From contig NC_090783.1 of the NCBI RefSeq assembly GCF_040054535.1, positions 6,153,501-6,217,500 of the forward strand: a stretch of DNA of 64,000 nt, in the 5' to 3' direction. Below, in pieces: positions 1-17,697 of this stretch (positions are counted from its first letter, which is position 1; every line of letters begins with the position of its first letter). The translations under genes were made by a program, and so were the position numbers. Below the pieces are notes generated by a model. The model was given only the letters and a program-made list of their open reading frames with translations. It was not told the DNA's origin and ran no database searches. This DNA is from Antennarius striatus. Lineage: Eukaryota; Chordata; Actinopteri; Lophiiformes; Antennariidae.

Positions 1-3000
1 CCGAAGGTTGATCTGACGGCACCAAAGGTAATTATTCAAATTTGATTCATGATAAGTCCTGTCCTATGTGCATAACTGCAGCTTAGTGGTTATCAGGTTT
101 CATTAAAATCAGAATGTTTCCTCTGTTTAAAGCCGGTGGCCCCAGAGACTCTGACTGAAAAAGATACAGACGGCAGCCCAGAAGGGGAAGAGGAAACGGA
201 TGACAAAGGGATCAAATCCAAAGTAAGTTTTTGCCATCTATAGAAAATATGCACATAACCACTTCACTGCTTTGACATGCTACTGGTGTGTCTCTGTGTT
301 GTCAGCTTCTTCCTTCTTTTGCTGTGTTTTCTCTGATCTGTAAAGTCATTTGTGATTAACGCTGAATTCGGCACAGACGATATCTGTCAGATCGATGGTG
401 TCATCTTGTCTCGATCAGTTATTTACACTTGTGTACCAAGTGGCGCTTGTGGAACAGGAGGACACTCGCTAACTTTTTTCCTTTTCAAGACTCGTTTTAC
501 CCCACCACGCTGCGTCCTATGCTGTGTCTTGGGTGCATTCAGGTTCCAGGAAGTGAGGCTGAGCAGGAGGAGGAGGAGGAGGAGGAGGAGGATGAAGGGT
601 CTCTGATCTCTGAGCAGGGTCCTCAGAACCAGGATGTACGTACTTTGCATGCTGGGATCCCATAAATAGGTGCAGGTCACCTCGTCCCATTTCCACTGGA
701 AAGCATGCAAACACTGGTGTCTTTTTTTAATCGGTGGCTTGTTTCTGCGCTCTTCCTGGTGGCCAAAAACATGCTGGTACCGGATCAGGATCAGGGTGAG
801 GTTTGCCATGATAATGTGGTGATGGCTGATTTAACAGATTGATTTGAGAAGGCTGTCCACGTGTGTCGCCATTAAAAATAATTTATTTACGAGGTATTGG
901 GTAAGCACAGCTGGGTCTGGATCAAAGCGGTTGTATCAGTGACAGTGTGTGATGCTGGCTAAAATTAGAAAGCAAGTTTTCTTTTCCTCTGAGGCCATCC
1001 TGGGTTGGGTTAATGCTTTTCCTGTCTTTCCCTGTCTGTGCATCCAACAAAGCCCCGGTAGTTGATGTACTTTTATTTTTGCATGGCTGTCTGTGTGCTC
1101 TTGAGAAAGGTAAGTTTTACCTCAGTTTACGTCTAGAAAGAGTTTTTTATTATTTTATTTTTTTATGATTCCTCACTATGCGTATCCAAAGAATTGGTAT
1201 AAATACCTGGAACCTTATGTTTCCATAAAGGAAATGGATGTGACTCGCAGCTTGTAAGGTAGTAACGTTAATTGTGAATGGCAAAGATTTCAGAAAAAAA
1301 AATCCAAAATGTATTAAATTATTAGTATTTATTGGTTTCCTGTGTCTTTTCAAGCACATTAAATTTTAATAAGCACACTTTTTTTTACATACAGTATAAG
1401 TTTCTTATGTCCTTAAATGGACCATTAAAAACCTCAGGTATAAGAAAGATAACAAACATGAAAGTAGGACTTTGTTTGCTAATTTTGGAGATCGCTCATT
1501 CTTCAAGTCATTGGTGTTTGTGTGTGTGTGGGTGTGTGTAATGCGGACACAGCTTTTTGATGTGATGGACAGAAAAAAATGCATAAATGCAAAAATACCT
1601 TTGTCCACTAGATGGTGCTATTTTACTTAAAAAGTAATATAGTAGTCTGGATTATAAAGTAACATACAATCATCCAATAACTTAATAAATGCATATTTGT
1701 CCACTTATATGTCTGCCTTCCAGTTTTGAGCAGCTGTGTGTTCATCTAAAGAGAATTCAACTAAAAGTCTTTATGTGAATTATAATGTAATTAACAAAAT
1801 GTGTCAATTTAGGGCTCAGCACAGCAGGAATCAGCAGAAGTTTCCAAACCCAAGAGAGGAAGAAAGAAAAAGGTCAGTGGGATTCATTACTGCATTCATA
1901 TTGAAGTCTTTTTTTTAATTGTATGAAATATTTTATGTCATCTTTTTTGGGGGGGGGGTTTAAGAGTGATGTTCAGCAAGAAACTGAAAAAGACAATGCT
2001 CCCACTAGTCCTGCCAGCCCCACAGGTAGGAAGTAATCATGAGATTCTTACCTAGATAACTTTCATTACTTTATTGTAAACCTGTTAAACATTTGATCTT
2101 TTATTGCATAAAGCTGTGAGTCTGATTGACAGTGTCTGTATTTTTGTGTATTTCAGCTGCAGAGGGTCCAAAACGGAGAGGCAGGAAACCCAAAAGCGAG
2201 AAGTTACTTTTGCTTCAGCAGCAGGAGCAGCAAGGCTCAGGAAGTGAAATGTAAATACATTGAAATGAGCACTACACACACACACGCATACGGATGGCAT
2301 GTGTTTTGAAGCTATTTGCTGTAAATTAGGATGCTGGGAGAGCTAAATAAAGATTAACAGTATTTGAAAGATCCACTCACTGCCATGGAAGTATCATCAG
2401 GTTGAACCTACGTCCAGCTGGTTACTATTTGAACTCCATGCTGCAAGTTTGAACAGCCTACATTTCTCTCATTTAGGGACAGTGCGGAGTCCGACAGAAA
2501 GAGAAAGAGAACAGCGGAGGACAAGTCCAAGAGTGGAGAGGAGGAGAAGAGAAAGAAGGAGGACAGTAAAGGAAAGGACTCAGAGGCCAAGGAGCCTGAA
2601 TCTAAGAAGAAGAAACAGTCCAAGGACGGTACCTCTTCAGGCTCTGACGATGAAGAGGCAGGTGTTCGGTCCTCGCAGGTGTCTCCACAGGTGGAATCCG
2701 GTGGTGTGGAACGTGATTTTTACTTCTGTTGTTCTCAGAAAAACAAAGGCAGAAAGAAACACCCAAACCCAGACGGGGACAAAGACATGCGGCGGCGGAA
2801 AGCAGATGAATTAAGGGAGTGAGTACACGTGATTTACAGCTCCAGAAAAATAAATAGTTTCATAATTAATAAATGTTAAACGTTAGGAATGTCAGAGGTT
2901 ACAGAAGAGGAACTGATGTCTGTCTGACTTCTGGGGCTTTTTTTTGTTTTGTAGGTCAAACAAAGATGATGGGAAGAAAAATGAGGAGAGGACAGGAGTC

Positions 3001-5647
3001 AAGAAAAAGGGTGAGTGTTATTGGTGAACTGTGTGTGCTGTGTTGGAAATGACATCGCGTTATGTTTGTGGTGTGTCGCCATGGAGACCAGCTGCACCAG
3101 CTGATGAATCGTAGTCAGGGGGATAAAGCAGAGCTTTAAATCCTGCCTTGCCGCCGCCGGATGTGGATTTAAAACTTGCCTGCTTGTTGTTGTTTTTGTT
3201 TTTTAAAAACTGGTACAATCAAGCTTTAGTCAAACATGAGGTTCAGAGATTGGACAAGACTTCTATAAATACATATCATCCACACACAAGGGTCAGGGGT
3301 GAAAAAGTCAGAGAAACTTCTGTCAACAAACATTTCTTTCAGAGCAGCTTTTTTTCATGTCGGTTATTACTGAGTTGTAAAGATCCGTATCTTGAAACTG
3401 AAAAACCACATTTACTTCAAATTCAGTTAGGTAATTTTCTTTACAAAAATATGGCCGTATTTCCTCTCCTCAGAAGTATCCACCGACTTGAGGCTCCAGA
3501 GGCTCCACAGCGAAATCAAGATTTCACTGAAAATCGACAATGCTGTAAGTTGGGTTAATTCTCTTATTTCATACACATTCTCTCATGTTTGCTGATTTTC
3601 AAGCATTGGATTAAAAAAGCTGCTCGGATTCTGCATTGTGCTTGCACATTTCATCAAAATATTCATATTCTTCTAGCATCTCTGAATCTCCTCTTGCCAG
3701 GAGTCTTCATGATACGATTATATTGGAAAGTGACCGTAAATAATTGGCTGCCGAAACGTCACGCCTCACTTCCTTGATTGTTTTTCTGCCCTTGGTGTTC
3801 CCACCTGTTTAGGACATAAAGAAGTGTTTGGATGCGTTGGATGAGATCAGCACCCTCCAAGTCACCACCCAGCACCTCCAGAAGCACAGCGAGCTCATCG
3901 CCACGCTCAAAAAGGTAAACGGACTCCGTCAGAATCAAACCCCCCGAACTGCATCATGATGCGCTTCAAGCACAAATGTTTGTTTTTTTTCTCCATCTTC
4001 TAGATTCGCAGATTCAAGGCCAGCCAGGACATCATGGACAAGGCCACCATGTTGTATAACAAGTTTAAGAGCATGTTCCTGGTGGGAGAAGGCGACTGCG
4101 TGCTCAGCCAGGTGCTCAACAAGTCTTTGGCTGAGCAGCGGCAGCACGAGGAAGCCAAGAAAGGAGCGCTGAAGAGAGTGGAGCAAGCCAAGGAAAACAA
4201 CTCAGGTGTCCTTCGTGTCGTTATTCGTGTTTGCCGCATCGTTTAAAATGAAGTGGACATTACTGGTTTGCTCAAATGGCCTCATTCTGGCTCCAACACA
4301 GATCTGCACACACAGGCAAATATTCTTCAAAACTGCAGCGAGCACAGAAAAATAAATTTGTACATAAAGTTAATCAGAAGCTGATTCTGCCCTGCTTTAT
4401 AAAGATATTGCCTGTCATTGGATGTTCTGGTCATTTGCTCTGTGTTTTGGCAACGAGACAAGCTTGTAGTAGTTCTGTTTAAGACAGATATTTATTCCGA
4501 CTTCTCTTTTTGTGCACAAATCATGACTATCATCCACGGTTTTTTGAATAACAAGTCACACACACCTCATTTTGGCGCCGCCTGATTGGTCTATTTCCGA
4601 TTTTTTTAAGCTTCTTTCACATTAAGTTATTCGCTTCACCTGGAGTAGGCTGCAGATTATCATTTATACACGATAAAGATTATTACAATGTTTGAATGCA
4701 AACGTTAAATGAACGTCTCGAGACGTTTAAAGGATAAGTAATCCATAATAGTGTCCAGCCAACCTTTACTTCATTGATTCACTAAAACATAATATCTGCT
4801 GGTAGCTGAAATGCTGGTGCGGCCGATGATGAGGCTGTGTCATAAGACAGGTCTGCTGCTTGTTGCTAAATCAATTTGAACCAGCTGGGTCATATTTGAA
4901 ACCTAATAAAAGGAAAAGAGACATTGAAGCCTTCAGTTTCTTCTGTCCTTTGGAGGAGGACCTCATAGAGTATCTGTGGTCGATGTTCTCAGTAGACGCT
5001 TTATGCTCTGTAATCAGACGTCTGCAGCCGGATATTTTCCCCACTGATTCTCTCAATCGATGTACTGATTTTGACCAATCTGTGAAAGGTCTGTTTGTAG
5101 AGCAAGGCATGCCAAATGAATGTAAAATTGTGTTAATGCCAGTAAGGCCTGGGCCCTGACATGTGTCATCACATGGTCCTGTGGGTTCTCCTCTGCGGTG
5201 GTTCAGGGTGTGGTGTGATGCTCCCTATGACTAGTTCTGTGTTTCTTTTTGTACCGCCTGAAGACAACCTGTCAAATGGTGAGATCAGCCCGGAGGAGAA
5301 GAACCAGGAACCTGAGAGAGAGAAGCTTCTTGAGGACACCTCAGCAGGAGAAAACTCCAGGTACTTCTCACCTATTAATCACCATTTGTTTGGCTGTGAT
5401 GTAGATGATTTAACTCTTAAGTCACTCCTGCTGGTTCTTTTTGAATGAAGTGGCCCAAAACCTCAGGAAGAGTCGGCTTGAGAGTCCCAGCCGGAAGAAG
5501 AGACGATGTCTGCTGCTGTTCTCACACCTTTGTCCAACCCTGACTGACGAGTTCTCTCCAATCATTCCTTTATGTCTGGTAGCAATTAGAAGTTTGTCAT
5601 TTGCTCAAGTTTCCATACGCAGGACCCTCCCCCTACTGATAACATGA
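1..5647 (+). CDS. psip1: PC4 and SFRS1 interacting protein 1 (LEDGF/p75-type), 5' part missing
   Basis: Chromatin-tethering coactivator; the family reads methylated H3K36 with an N-terminal PWWP domain and binds partners through a C-terminal integrase-binding domain (IBD). The PWWP exons lie left of the window. Exons read in frame: 1-27 (partial), 133-222, 543-635, 1813-1872, 1965-2025, 2157-2250, 2477-2678, 2739-2818, 2955-3010, 3474-3544, 3813-3914, 4004-4205, 5264-5360 and probably 5467-5647. All phases agree. The early part is acidic (a run of Glu at 570-592) and Lys-rich, with AT-hook-like blocks KPKRGRKKK (exon at 1813) and KRRGRKPK (exon at 2157). The IBD is coded by 3474-4205, with LKIDNADIKKC, TLKKIRRFKAS and [20 protein letters not shown] and AEQRQHEEA favour LEDGF over HDGFL2. 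The 2678 donor and the last coding exon are the least certain parts. AATAAA signals lie at 5894 and 5976. It is tail to tail with snapc3, as in other vertebrates. Confidence 0.93.
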
Positions 5648-6000
5648 CTGCATATTTTATTTTTTTACTCTTAAAACTTCATCTTCAGGACTGCTTTGTC
5701 TCACAATTATGTCTCCACTACAAAAAGGCCAAGAATTGACAAATCTGGCTCACTGAATATAGGTGTTACACTTTTTTTTTTAATTAGTACTTTGCTCATA
5801 CGTTTCTTCGGATGTGCAGTGATTTAGTTCTGGTTTGTGTTTATCACACTTCTGTAGAAGTTTGTTCACCCAGAGGAAAATCTAAGGATTAATAATAAAC
5901 CATCTGTTTTAAAGTCCTTTTTAACATAGATGTAAATAAGAGTATTTTTGTGCCTGTGATGACATGTTTCAGAATAATAAAGTAGTACATAGACCAAAGT
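5648..6000 (+). terminator. psip1: psip1 3' UTR and polyadenylation region
   Basis: AT-rich sequence after the proposed psip1 stop. AATAAA hexamers occur at 5894-5899 and 5976-5981; the second is followed by the short gap to the converging snapc3 transcript. The choice between the two signals cannot be made from sequence alone. Confidence 0.5.
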
Positions 6001-6614
6001 CATTCTTTTGTGTCTGTACGTGTTTATATTTTCATTCTTTAAATGCTAATTTTAAAGGTTATTACTGGTACTTCCATTAAAGAAGTTATGTCATCAGTTC
6101 GGCTTGATTGATCGCTGGATTATGCCAAAACTAGACTTCTGAACAAAATTCCTCAATCAGTCCTACTCACCAAAATGTACTCACCTCTTGGGTATTATAT
6201 TATAAGGTCTATCCTTGGTGAAAAGTTATGCAAACCCATCCAATAGTTTTTTGCCATAAGTCTCAGAATTGAATTTTTCCCCCTGTACTGTATAATATTT
6301 GAATTTTTATTTTATTTTATCTTTTTTTGAGGTCCACTGAAGGTTCTGAACTACTTCACTGAAATCAGATCAGGAACATTAAATCATTTTGTTGCATTTT
6401 ACCTTTTAGAAAATGAATAAGACGATACAGGGAAGTTAAATTATTTCCCATTACACATTTATTTCAAACAAAAGGATTAAACCAGAACAACTTCAAGAAA
6501 GATTGTAAGTAAAATGTTTCTCAAATGTAGAACATTTCTTACTGAAATATAAAACTTCACTGTATTATACAGCACTGAAATCTTCCAACTCAGCAGCTCA
6601 CTGAACAAGAAGCA
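6001..6614. other. Short convergent intergenic gap plus snapc3 3' UTR
   Basis: Gap between the 3' ends of psip1 (+) and snapc3 (-). On the minus strand an AATAAA (plus-strand TTTATT at 6458-6463) is a fitting polyadenylation signal for snapc3. I see no coding exon or repeat here; the sequence is AT-rich. Confidence 0.5.
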
Positions 6615-9600
6615 TTAGTTAAATGCACCGTGGTCCACATACGGAAAGGCCAGGAAATCCCCCAGCTTGTTTCCATGACTGTCATAGTGGAGCATCCGGA
6701 AACACTTGTCACAGAACAGACACGGATCACTGGGAGCAAACCGGTCGTTGGTAGTGAACCATCTGGAGACAGAGAAGGGGACGCTCAGCTTCTGCTTGGC
6801 TTCATGTCAAACCAGCTGAAGCACTGCTGAGTCCACTCACCTTCCGATGAAGACGTGACAAACGGCACACTTCTGCGTGGATACCCGGTCCTTGTGTGTC
6901 ATGAGTGGATACAGCTTCTTGTTCAAGCAGTCGTTCTCATGGGCCAGTCTGGAGACAATGAAGGAGAAGGATGAAAACAGAACCTCTGTCTGGCCTTCGT
7001 CATACGGGAAGCTGCAATCATGTGTGGTTACTCTTCACAGAGATAAATCGGCACTTAGGCTCATGCAACTACGTATTACGCATTTCAGGGGACGCCAAAA
7101 TCAAATTAGCACCCGCGTCATCTGTGTGCAGCCAGTTCCTGTCTGACAATGGAATGCTTCATCCTGAAAGATTGTAGTACAAACGAAAAGTGCTGTTAAA
7201 AAGAGAAAATCACAGCTTGTGATCATTTGAACCACTGTTTATAATTGCACAGTAGTTTATTAAGGTACGTAGCGACAAGGACCTGAGTCAGTGAGATCAA
7301 TCACATGAATGAAAACACCCACGAGCAGAAGCTACAACAGAGAATGTGATGATGCATGTGATTGTTCTCAATTGGGTCAATTAGTCCTTTGCCACTGCGA
7401 AGTTTTTACAAACGGAAAACATAGATAGATATATACTTTAATAATCCCGGAGGAAATTGCACTAACATGATCTTCAAGAAAAAACCACTGTCACGTAGAT
7501 TCTTAGTTTGATCAGACGCAGACTTTTGTGAATTCTTATTTTGAATTTGGTGTTTAATGATCCAGATTTATTCATGTATTTGATACTGTGACTCGGCAGT
7601 GACCCATCAGAAACTTAAGCTTCATTTCTTTCAGTGTTAAAATAATATTCGTGATAAAAGACAATCGATTGGCTGTTTCCTCAGATCTGCCTTCAAAAAT
7701 GTGTTCCGCTTGACCTTCTGACGAGACATTCTGAAAGCTTTGACATAATATTTTTTTTTCCTATTAGTTGTTGCAGCTTCGTAATTTTCCAAAAAAGATT
7801 GAAGGCGTGACGCGGCGTGCCAGCAGCAAACCCTTCCAAAAGATTTGTCTTTGCAAAATTGATTGATTACTATAGGAATTATGGAATCATACTCCCTGGT
7901 ACTTCTAATTTGAGTTTTTCGGTGGGGATATTTTACTTCTATCTAGTTCGGTTGCATTCTTTGACGTTTAATCTACACTTTTGCAAATCCAGTTTTCTTT
8001 GTGAAATAAAAATAAACAAGTATCACTAACCTGATGTCTGTGATGATGACAAGATGTTCACAGTCTCCCTGATGACAGTAGAGGTATGGGAAACCCACTT
8101 TAACAGTCAGATCCGCAAACTTTGTGTGCTCCATGTCAGCCTGGCTGAAAGTCGGGAAGTTGCGGGTCTTCGCCCATTCGATGATGGTCCTGTATAATAA
8201 ACACACAGAAGGTATGTCAACATAATGTCCTCTGGAATTCATGCATGTTCACTTTCAAGTTCTACATCAAAGTTTTCCCAGCAAAACTAAGGAGGAAGTA
8301 GGTGAGAAATCCACCATAATGATCATTATCCTCTTTCAATTTTTCATTTGTAATGATAAATATTAGCTAAAAAAGACTGAATGTGCCACTTTTCAGTTTG
8401 TCCAAGCAACAATGCTAAAAAAAAAAAGTAATGTTTTAAATTGATGGCTGAAGCATAATTGCTTAGCTTAGAATTAATGGCCTGCACTAAAATGTAACAC
8501 CTGGATGTATGGTCTGATTGTGCATTAGACACACTGTGTGGAGAACTTAAAAAAAAAAAATACTGAAAATGAAGCCATGTAAAGACGTACATGCTGATGT
8601 CCCGACACTCTGGGAATCGCATGTCTCTGTAGAAAACGCCCTCGAAGAAAAAGAAAGCCGACTTGAAATGATCCTGAAATACAAAATATGAGATTATTTC
8701 ATTTCGTACACTCGCAGAACATGACTGAACCGCAAAACACAGGATTCATCCATCCATGTTTTTGTAGACACGATGACTGTAAATGGATTCATTTAGGTGT
8801 GCAGTCACAGTAAATACACAGAACCCACATACTCATTGGGTGTGCAGTGACACAAAGCAAATATGTTCAGACCTCCTGGATCAGGGGATTTGTAAATCTC
8901 TGTACGTGTCCTTACTTTGCTGATGAAGTCTGGAACCATGTCTGGCGTATTGCTAAACTCTCCACACACTTGCAGGTCGCTGACACAACAGATGCCATCC
9001 CTAAGATCTGCCAAGCTGTGAGAGCCCGTCATTAGGAGAGTCATGTGGGGTCTGATGTGGATAAACTGGGGAGGGGGGGAATGGTAAGGAAATCTCAGCT
9101 GCACTGAAAACACTGTACTAATGGAAAAAACTTGTAGACTTTGAGGTTCTGGGCGAGAAGCTCACTTTCTCAATGATAGCTGGGTAGTAGACGTTGATCG
9201 ATAAAATGATCTCTCCTTCAGGGATCATATCATCCTCTGACTCTGGTTTCCCAACAACAATCAGACGATCCTAGAGACCAAACACACACATACAGAGAAG
9301 AGATGCATGACAAATTACATGGGTTTTGCACATATTCATAAACACACGTAACTGTAGGCAACTAAACTATTCCAGCGGGTGGATCTTGAGTGACGCACCA
9401 GTTCATCTGCGTAGCGATCATGTCGACTCTTTTTGATTCTTTTTGAAGATTTGTAATCCTGTTTCTTTTTTCTTTGTCTGCACAGAAAAGAAAAAGGAGG
9501 GCATCGAACTTGTTCCCATGCTGCTGTTTTGTCCGTGGCACAACATTAATGATAGAAAGTGAAGGGAAGAGTCATACATTAGTGTTCTCAAAGTTGCATC

Positions 9601-10682
9601 TGGAGGTACAACATCGGGGTCAGGCTGCTGATCTTCAGGATGGCAAAGGAGCGAATCAGGACTTAAAAAAAGGAAACAGTCATGTCAGTAGTCGGCAAAC
9701 ATGTCAAAAACTGGAACGAGTCAACACAGTTTATACTTTATAGATATCTTTATAGATGTACTGTACTTTATAGATATCCTGCTCTGGAATCTTTATGGTT
9801 TTATAGTTTCTACAGTATTTTTATAAATCTATTATCTCATTTTACATACTTGTTTTCAAAGTGGTGATGTATTGTGATTGACAGTGTTCGTGTGTTTGTC
9901 CGTCCGTTAGTATGTCCACCAAATATCTTCAGATTCCAGATAGAAAGATTAAACAAAAAAGCATGTTACTCGGGCAGCAAAGGGGATGGAATTGAGATGA
10001 TGATCTTGACCTTGAGAAAACTAGGTCAAGGTCAAATTTCAACTTTTGTTAGGAACTGGATATAGATAGAAAGACCAGAAAGACGAGGGAGAAGGCCAGT
10101 GTGAGTAAGACCATAGATCAAAGAAAGTGCTTTGCCCTACCCTATGCACAAGCTTTGATCTATGGGCAAGGCTAGTGTAAAGCTTTGACCTACCCAAAAA
10201 GGTCAAAGCTATACAGGTACTAGTTTTTGCACCAATATTGTGCTTGTATTACTGCTGCTCTAAGTACCTTCAATTACCCCTTGATGGACAAATTAAGTTT
10301 TTGGAAATTAATTGAATACACTGAAATTTTAAAATTCTATTGCAAAAATATCAGATAAAAGTGTCTTGGTTGGAGAAGCAGAATGTTGTGGAGGCTGAAA
10401 CAAATAGCCTAGCAAACACAGCCTAGCAAACACACGATTAGCCGCGTACCTGCAGACGGCTTTCAGTTCGTTCATGGTCTCCTCACTGATGCCCATGTCG
10501 TTCGCAAAGTGAGCGTTAAACGTTTCGTCGTCCTCCCGCCGGTAGGAATAGTCGCTCGGCTCCAGCCTCTTCAGCCACTCGTCCCTGAAAGAACCGACAT
10601 GAAACGGTTTGCTATTAACGCCAAGGTATTCGTAGTCGGGGATGTTAGCTTCGCTATCTGTTGACATACTGCTTTCCGCCAT
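6615..10682 (-). CDS. snapc3: snRNA-activating protein complex subunit 3 (SNAP50)
   Basis: Subunit of SNAPc, the complex that binds the proximal sequence element of snRNA genes and starts their transcription by Pol II and Pol III. Nine exons on the minus strand, in gene order: 10682-10450, 9661-9578, 9477-9399, 9270-9166, 9065-8916, 8673-8591, 8189-8031, 6948-6841, 6762-6615. Phases agree throughout and give 382 residues (human protein about 411). Recognised segments: [16 protein letters not shown] (exon at 9065), [13 protein letters not shown] and FPECRDIS (exon at 8673), [20 protein letters not shown] (exon at 8189), and a Cys/His-rich C-terminus with [21 protein letters not shown] and a final [10 protein letters not shown]. 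This C-terminal zinc-binding region is the hallmark of the family. The start is the first ATG, next to a promoter motif at 10711. A basic insert ([10 protein letters not shown]) sits in the third exon. Confidence is high from several family-specific motifs. Confidence 0.96.
7423..7463. repeat. Fragment with the AATCCCGGAGGAAATTGC tail motif
   Basis: In a snapc3 intron. The tail TAATCCCGGAGGAAATTGCAC recurs at about 18833-18853 in the element nested in the RTE-like LINE. The GATA-rich start and this tail look like the 3' end of a fish SINE or LINE. Confidence 0.5.
9870..10211. repeat. Decayed interspersed element with clustered hairpins in snapc3 intron 1
   Basis: Contains three perfect short inverted repeats: TTGACCTTG (10006-10014) with CAAGGTCAA (10027-10035); CCATAGATCAAAG (10111-10123) with CTTTGATCTATGG (10153-10165); AGCTTTGACCT (10181-10191) with AGGTCAAAGCT (10200-10210, an 8-base loop). 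The shared AGGTCA-like unit and the phrase AGGTCAAGGTCAAATTTCAA suggest a repeat remnant rather than unique intron. Family not identified. Confidence 0.45.
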
Positions 10683-10710
10683 TTTTTTTGGTCTGACTTG
10701 CGCAGTGGAT

Positions 10711-10726
10711 GATGGGTAATGTAGTT
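10711..10726 (-). promoter_or_regulatory. ZNF143/Staf-type promoter motif upstream of snapc3
   Basis: On the minus strand the sequence reads AACTACATTACCCATC, close to the ACTACAnnnCCCA core bound by ZNF143/THAP11 (SBS type). It lies about 30 bases before the snapc3 ATG, where a promoter or very short 5' UTR is expected. Family knowledge: ZNF143 also activates snRNA genes. Confidence 0.5.
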
Positions 10727-12580
10727 TTTACGACAAGCGACAAGGCTCATTCGGGGTAAAAACTTTTGTGGTTTTTCTTTGTTTTATTTTCCTAAATTGA
10801 ATAAATATACTGTAGTGACGCTTTGATTTCTAGCATGACTGTAAGCCTCTTTTCTCAAAGTGTACAAAATGCTTATAAAATATTTGGACCTGTGATCCAT
10901 ATGATCAAAGCTAATGTGAAAAAGAAAAGACGTTTAGTAAATAAGTTAGATCGACTTGATGCTCATATTTCATGTGGAGAACAGGGATCAAACGAATTTA
11001 TCATTTATTTATCAAACGTTCATTACGAAAAAGGGAAAAAACCAATTCTGCAGCAACAGGAGAAATAAAAAAAACCCCCACCATGAAGTAATTTGTTAGG
11101 GAAGGACGTCAGATGAAAGCGGAAAACCAAAGTGGCAACCCGGCATGAGAGAAGTCCGGCGTTGATCTGTTGGTGTGTAAGGAATTTAGACACTGTAATT
11201 AGTCACTATTGGGATGAGTTTCCCTTGTGCGTGACTGTTACCAAACATAATCAACTAAGGAGCATATAAAATAAAATTAATCATATTTCTGTGTATGAAC
11301 GTTACAAGAAATTGATGCTCCATTCTAGTGAGACGTTAGGAATTATCAAAAAAGAGATTTATCCTCTAACCCTTCCAGATGATTTAAAGTAAACCGAATT
11401 ACCATCTTAAAGCAAAGACCCTTTCTTAAATTATAGGAGAGAGGGAAATGTGCAACAAAATCTTTCCCCCCTGATCCATTGATCCTCATCATCTCATGAT
11501 CCTCAGATGAATCGTGTGATCTCCATTGATTCTCTAGGTTAACTATCAATGGAAATTGTTTTTTAAAAATCTAGTACAATAGATGAGAATAATCAACAAA
11601 AGGGGTCATTTTAATTTTAAAAAGTAAACAATTTTTTATTCAAGGGGAGCAAAGCTAATTAAAAGTTCAATGGCTTTATTCAAACAGGCATTCTTGATCA
11701 TGTCCTGATGCTACAAAATCTGTTTTAGCGATGGTGAAATTCAGTATACTAAGTTCCATTCATATTTTTTTGTGATGAATTATGTAGGCCAATCATGCTT
11801 TCATTGGAACAACATCTTAATTTTATTCATGGATTTAGATTACATAGTTCTATTATTGTATCTTCAAGTTGATTTCGGGGAACGACAGTTCTAGAACTGG
11901 GTGAACTACTTAAACCTTTTCACTACCGAGAGACTGACACACCTCATTGTCTATTCATCAGAGAGAGAGCAGACATGGAGAAAGTCCAAAAAAACAACAA
12001 CTTCACATTAGTAAATAGACCGAGAAGCAGAAACCGATTCCAAAAATTCTATTTTTTTCTGCCTTACATCAACAGTTTGAGAATACTGTATTATTTTATT
12101 GTAAAGTAAAAATATAAGGATCTTGACCTACATTTTTTTTTAACTAATTTTAAACACACACCCGGTCTGTGTGTATGTAATTGGCTCACTGCGCGCCTAA
12201 ATCGGTTATATCCATATCCACTCCCGATTACGTTACTTTTGAATTGAATGACGTTTTGACAGCCCGCATGGCCCTTTGGTGAATGCAGAAGAAAATGAGG
12301 TTCAACGTGTCATGAAAAAGTTGCTCACAGTGCAAGACTGTCAGCTGGAGAGGAGTAAACTATCTGTAAATAACCGTAGTGCGATAAAGATAAGGAGATA
12401 TTTGTGGGCTGGTCCTGCGAACCTCGGCTCCTCCTGTCGCGTTTCATTATAAATTTCGTGAGATGCAGAATTAGTGTCGTACTTGGAAGACGGTAAAGTC
12501 CTGCAATAACACGGGCAGCATAGTACCTGAGAAGGAAAGACATCAGAGAGACATCAGTCTGCTTCAAAGTGACACTAAGA
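10727..12580. other. Intergenic region between divergent snapc3 and ttc39b
   Basis: About 1.85 kb between the snapc3 and ttc39b start codons. AT-rich, no convincing exon and no clear repeat boundary. The last few hundred bases before 12581 (12150-12580) are less AT-rich and should include the ttc39b promoter and 5' UTR, but no core promoter element is distinctive. Confidence 0.4.

Positions 12581-17697
<5,117 letters not shown>

Noticed and set aside
3148-3558. 136-residue frame in psip1
   Set aside because: It reads through an intron into the real exon at 3474 in the wrong frame.
1-5647. HDGFL2 (HRP2) as identity of the first gene
   Set aside because: FLVGEGD and AEQRQHEEA are LEDGF-type, and snapc3 and ttc39b are the neighbours of psip1.
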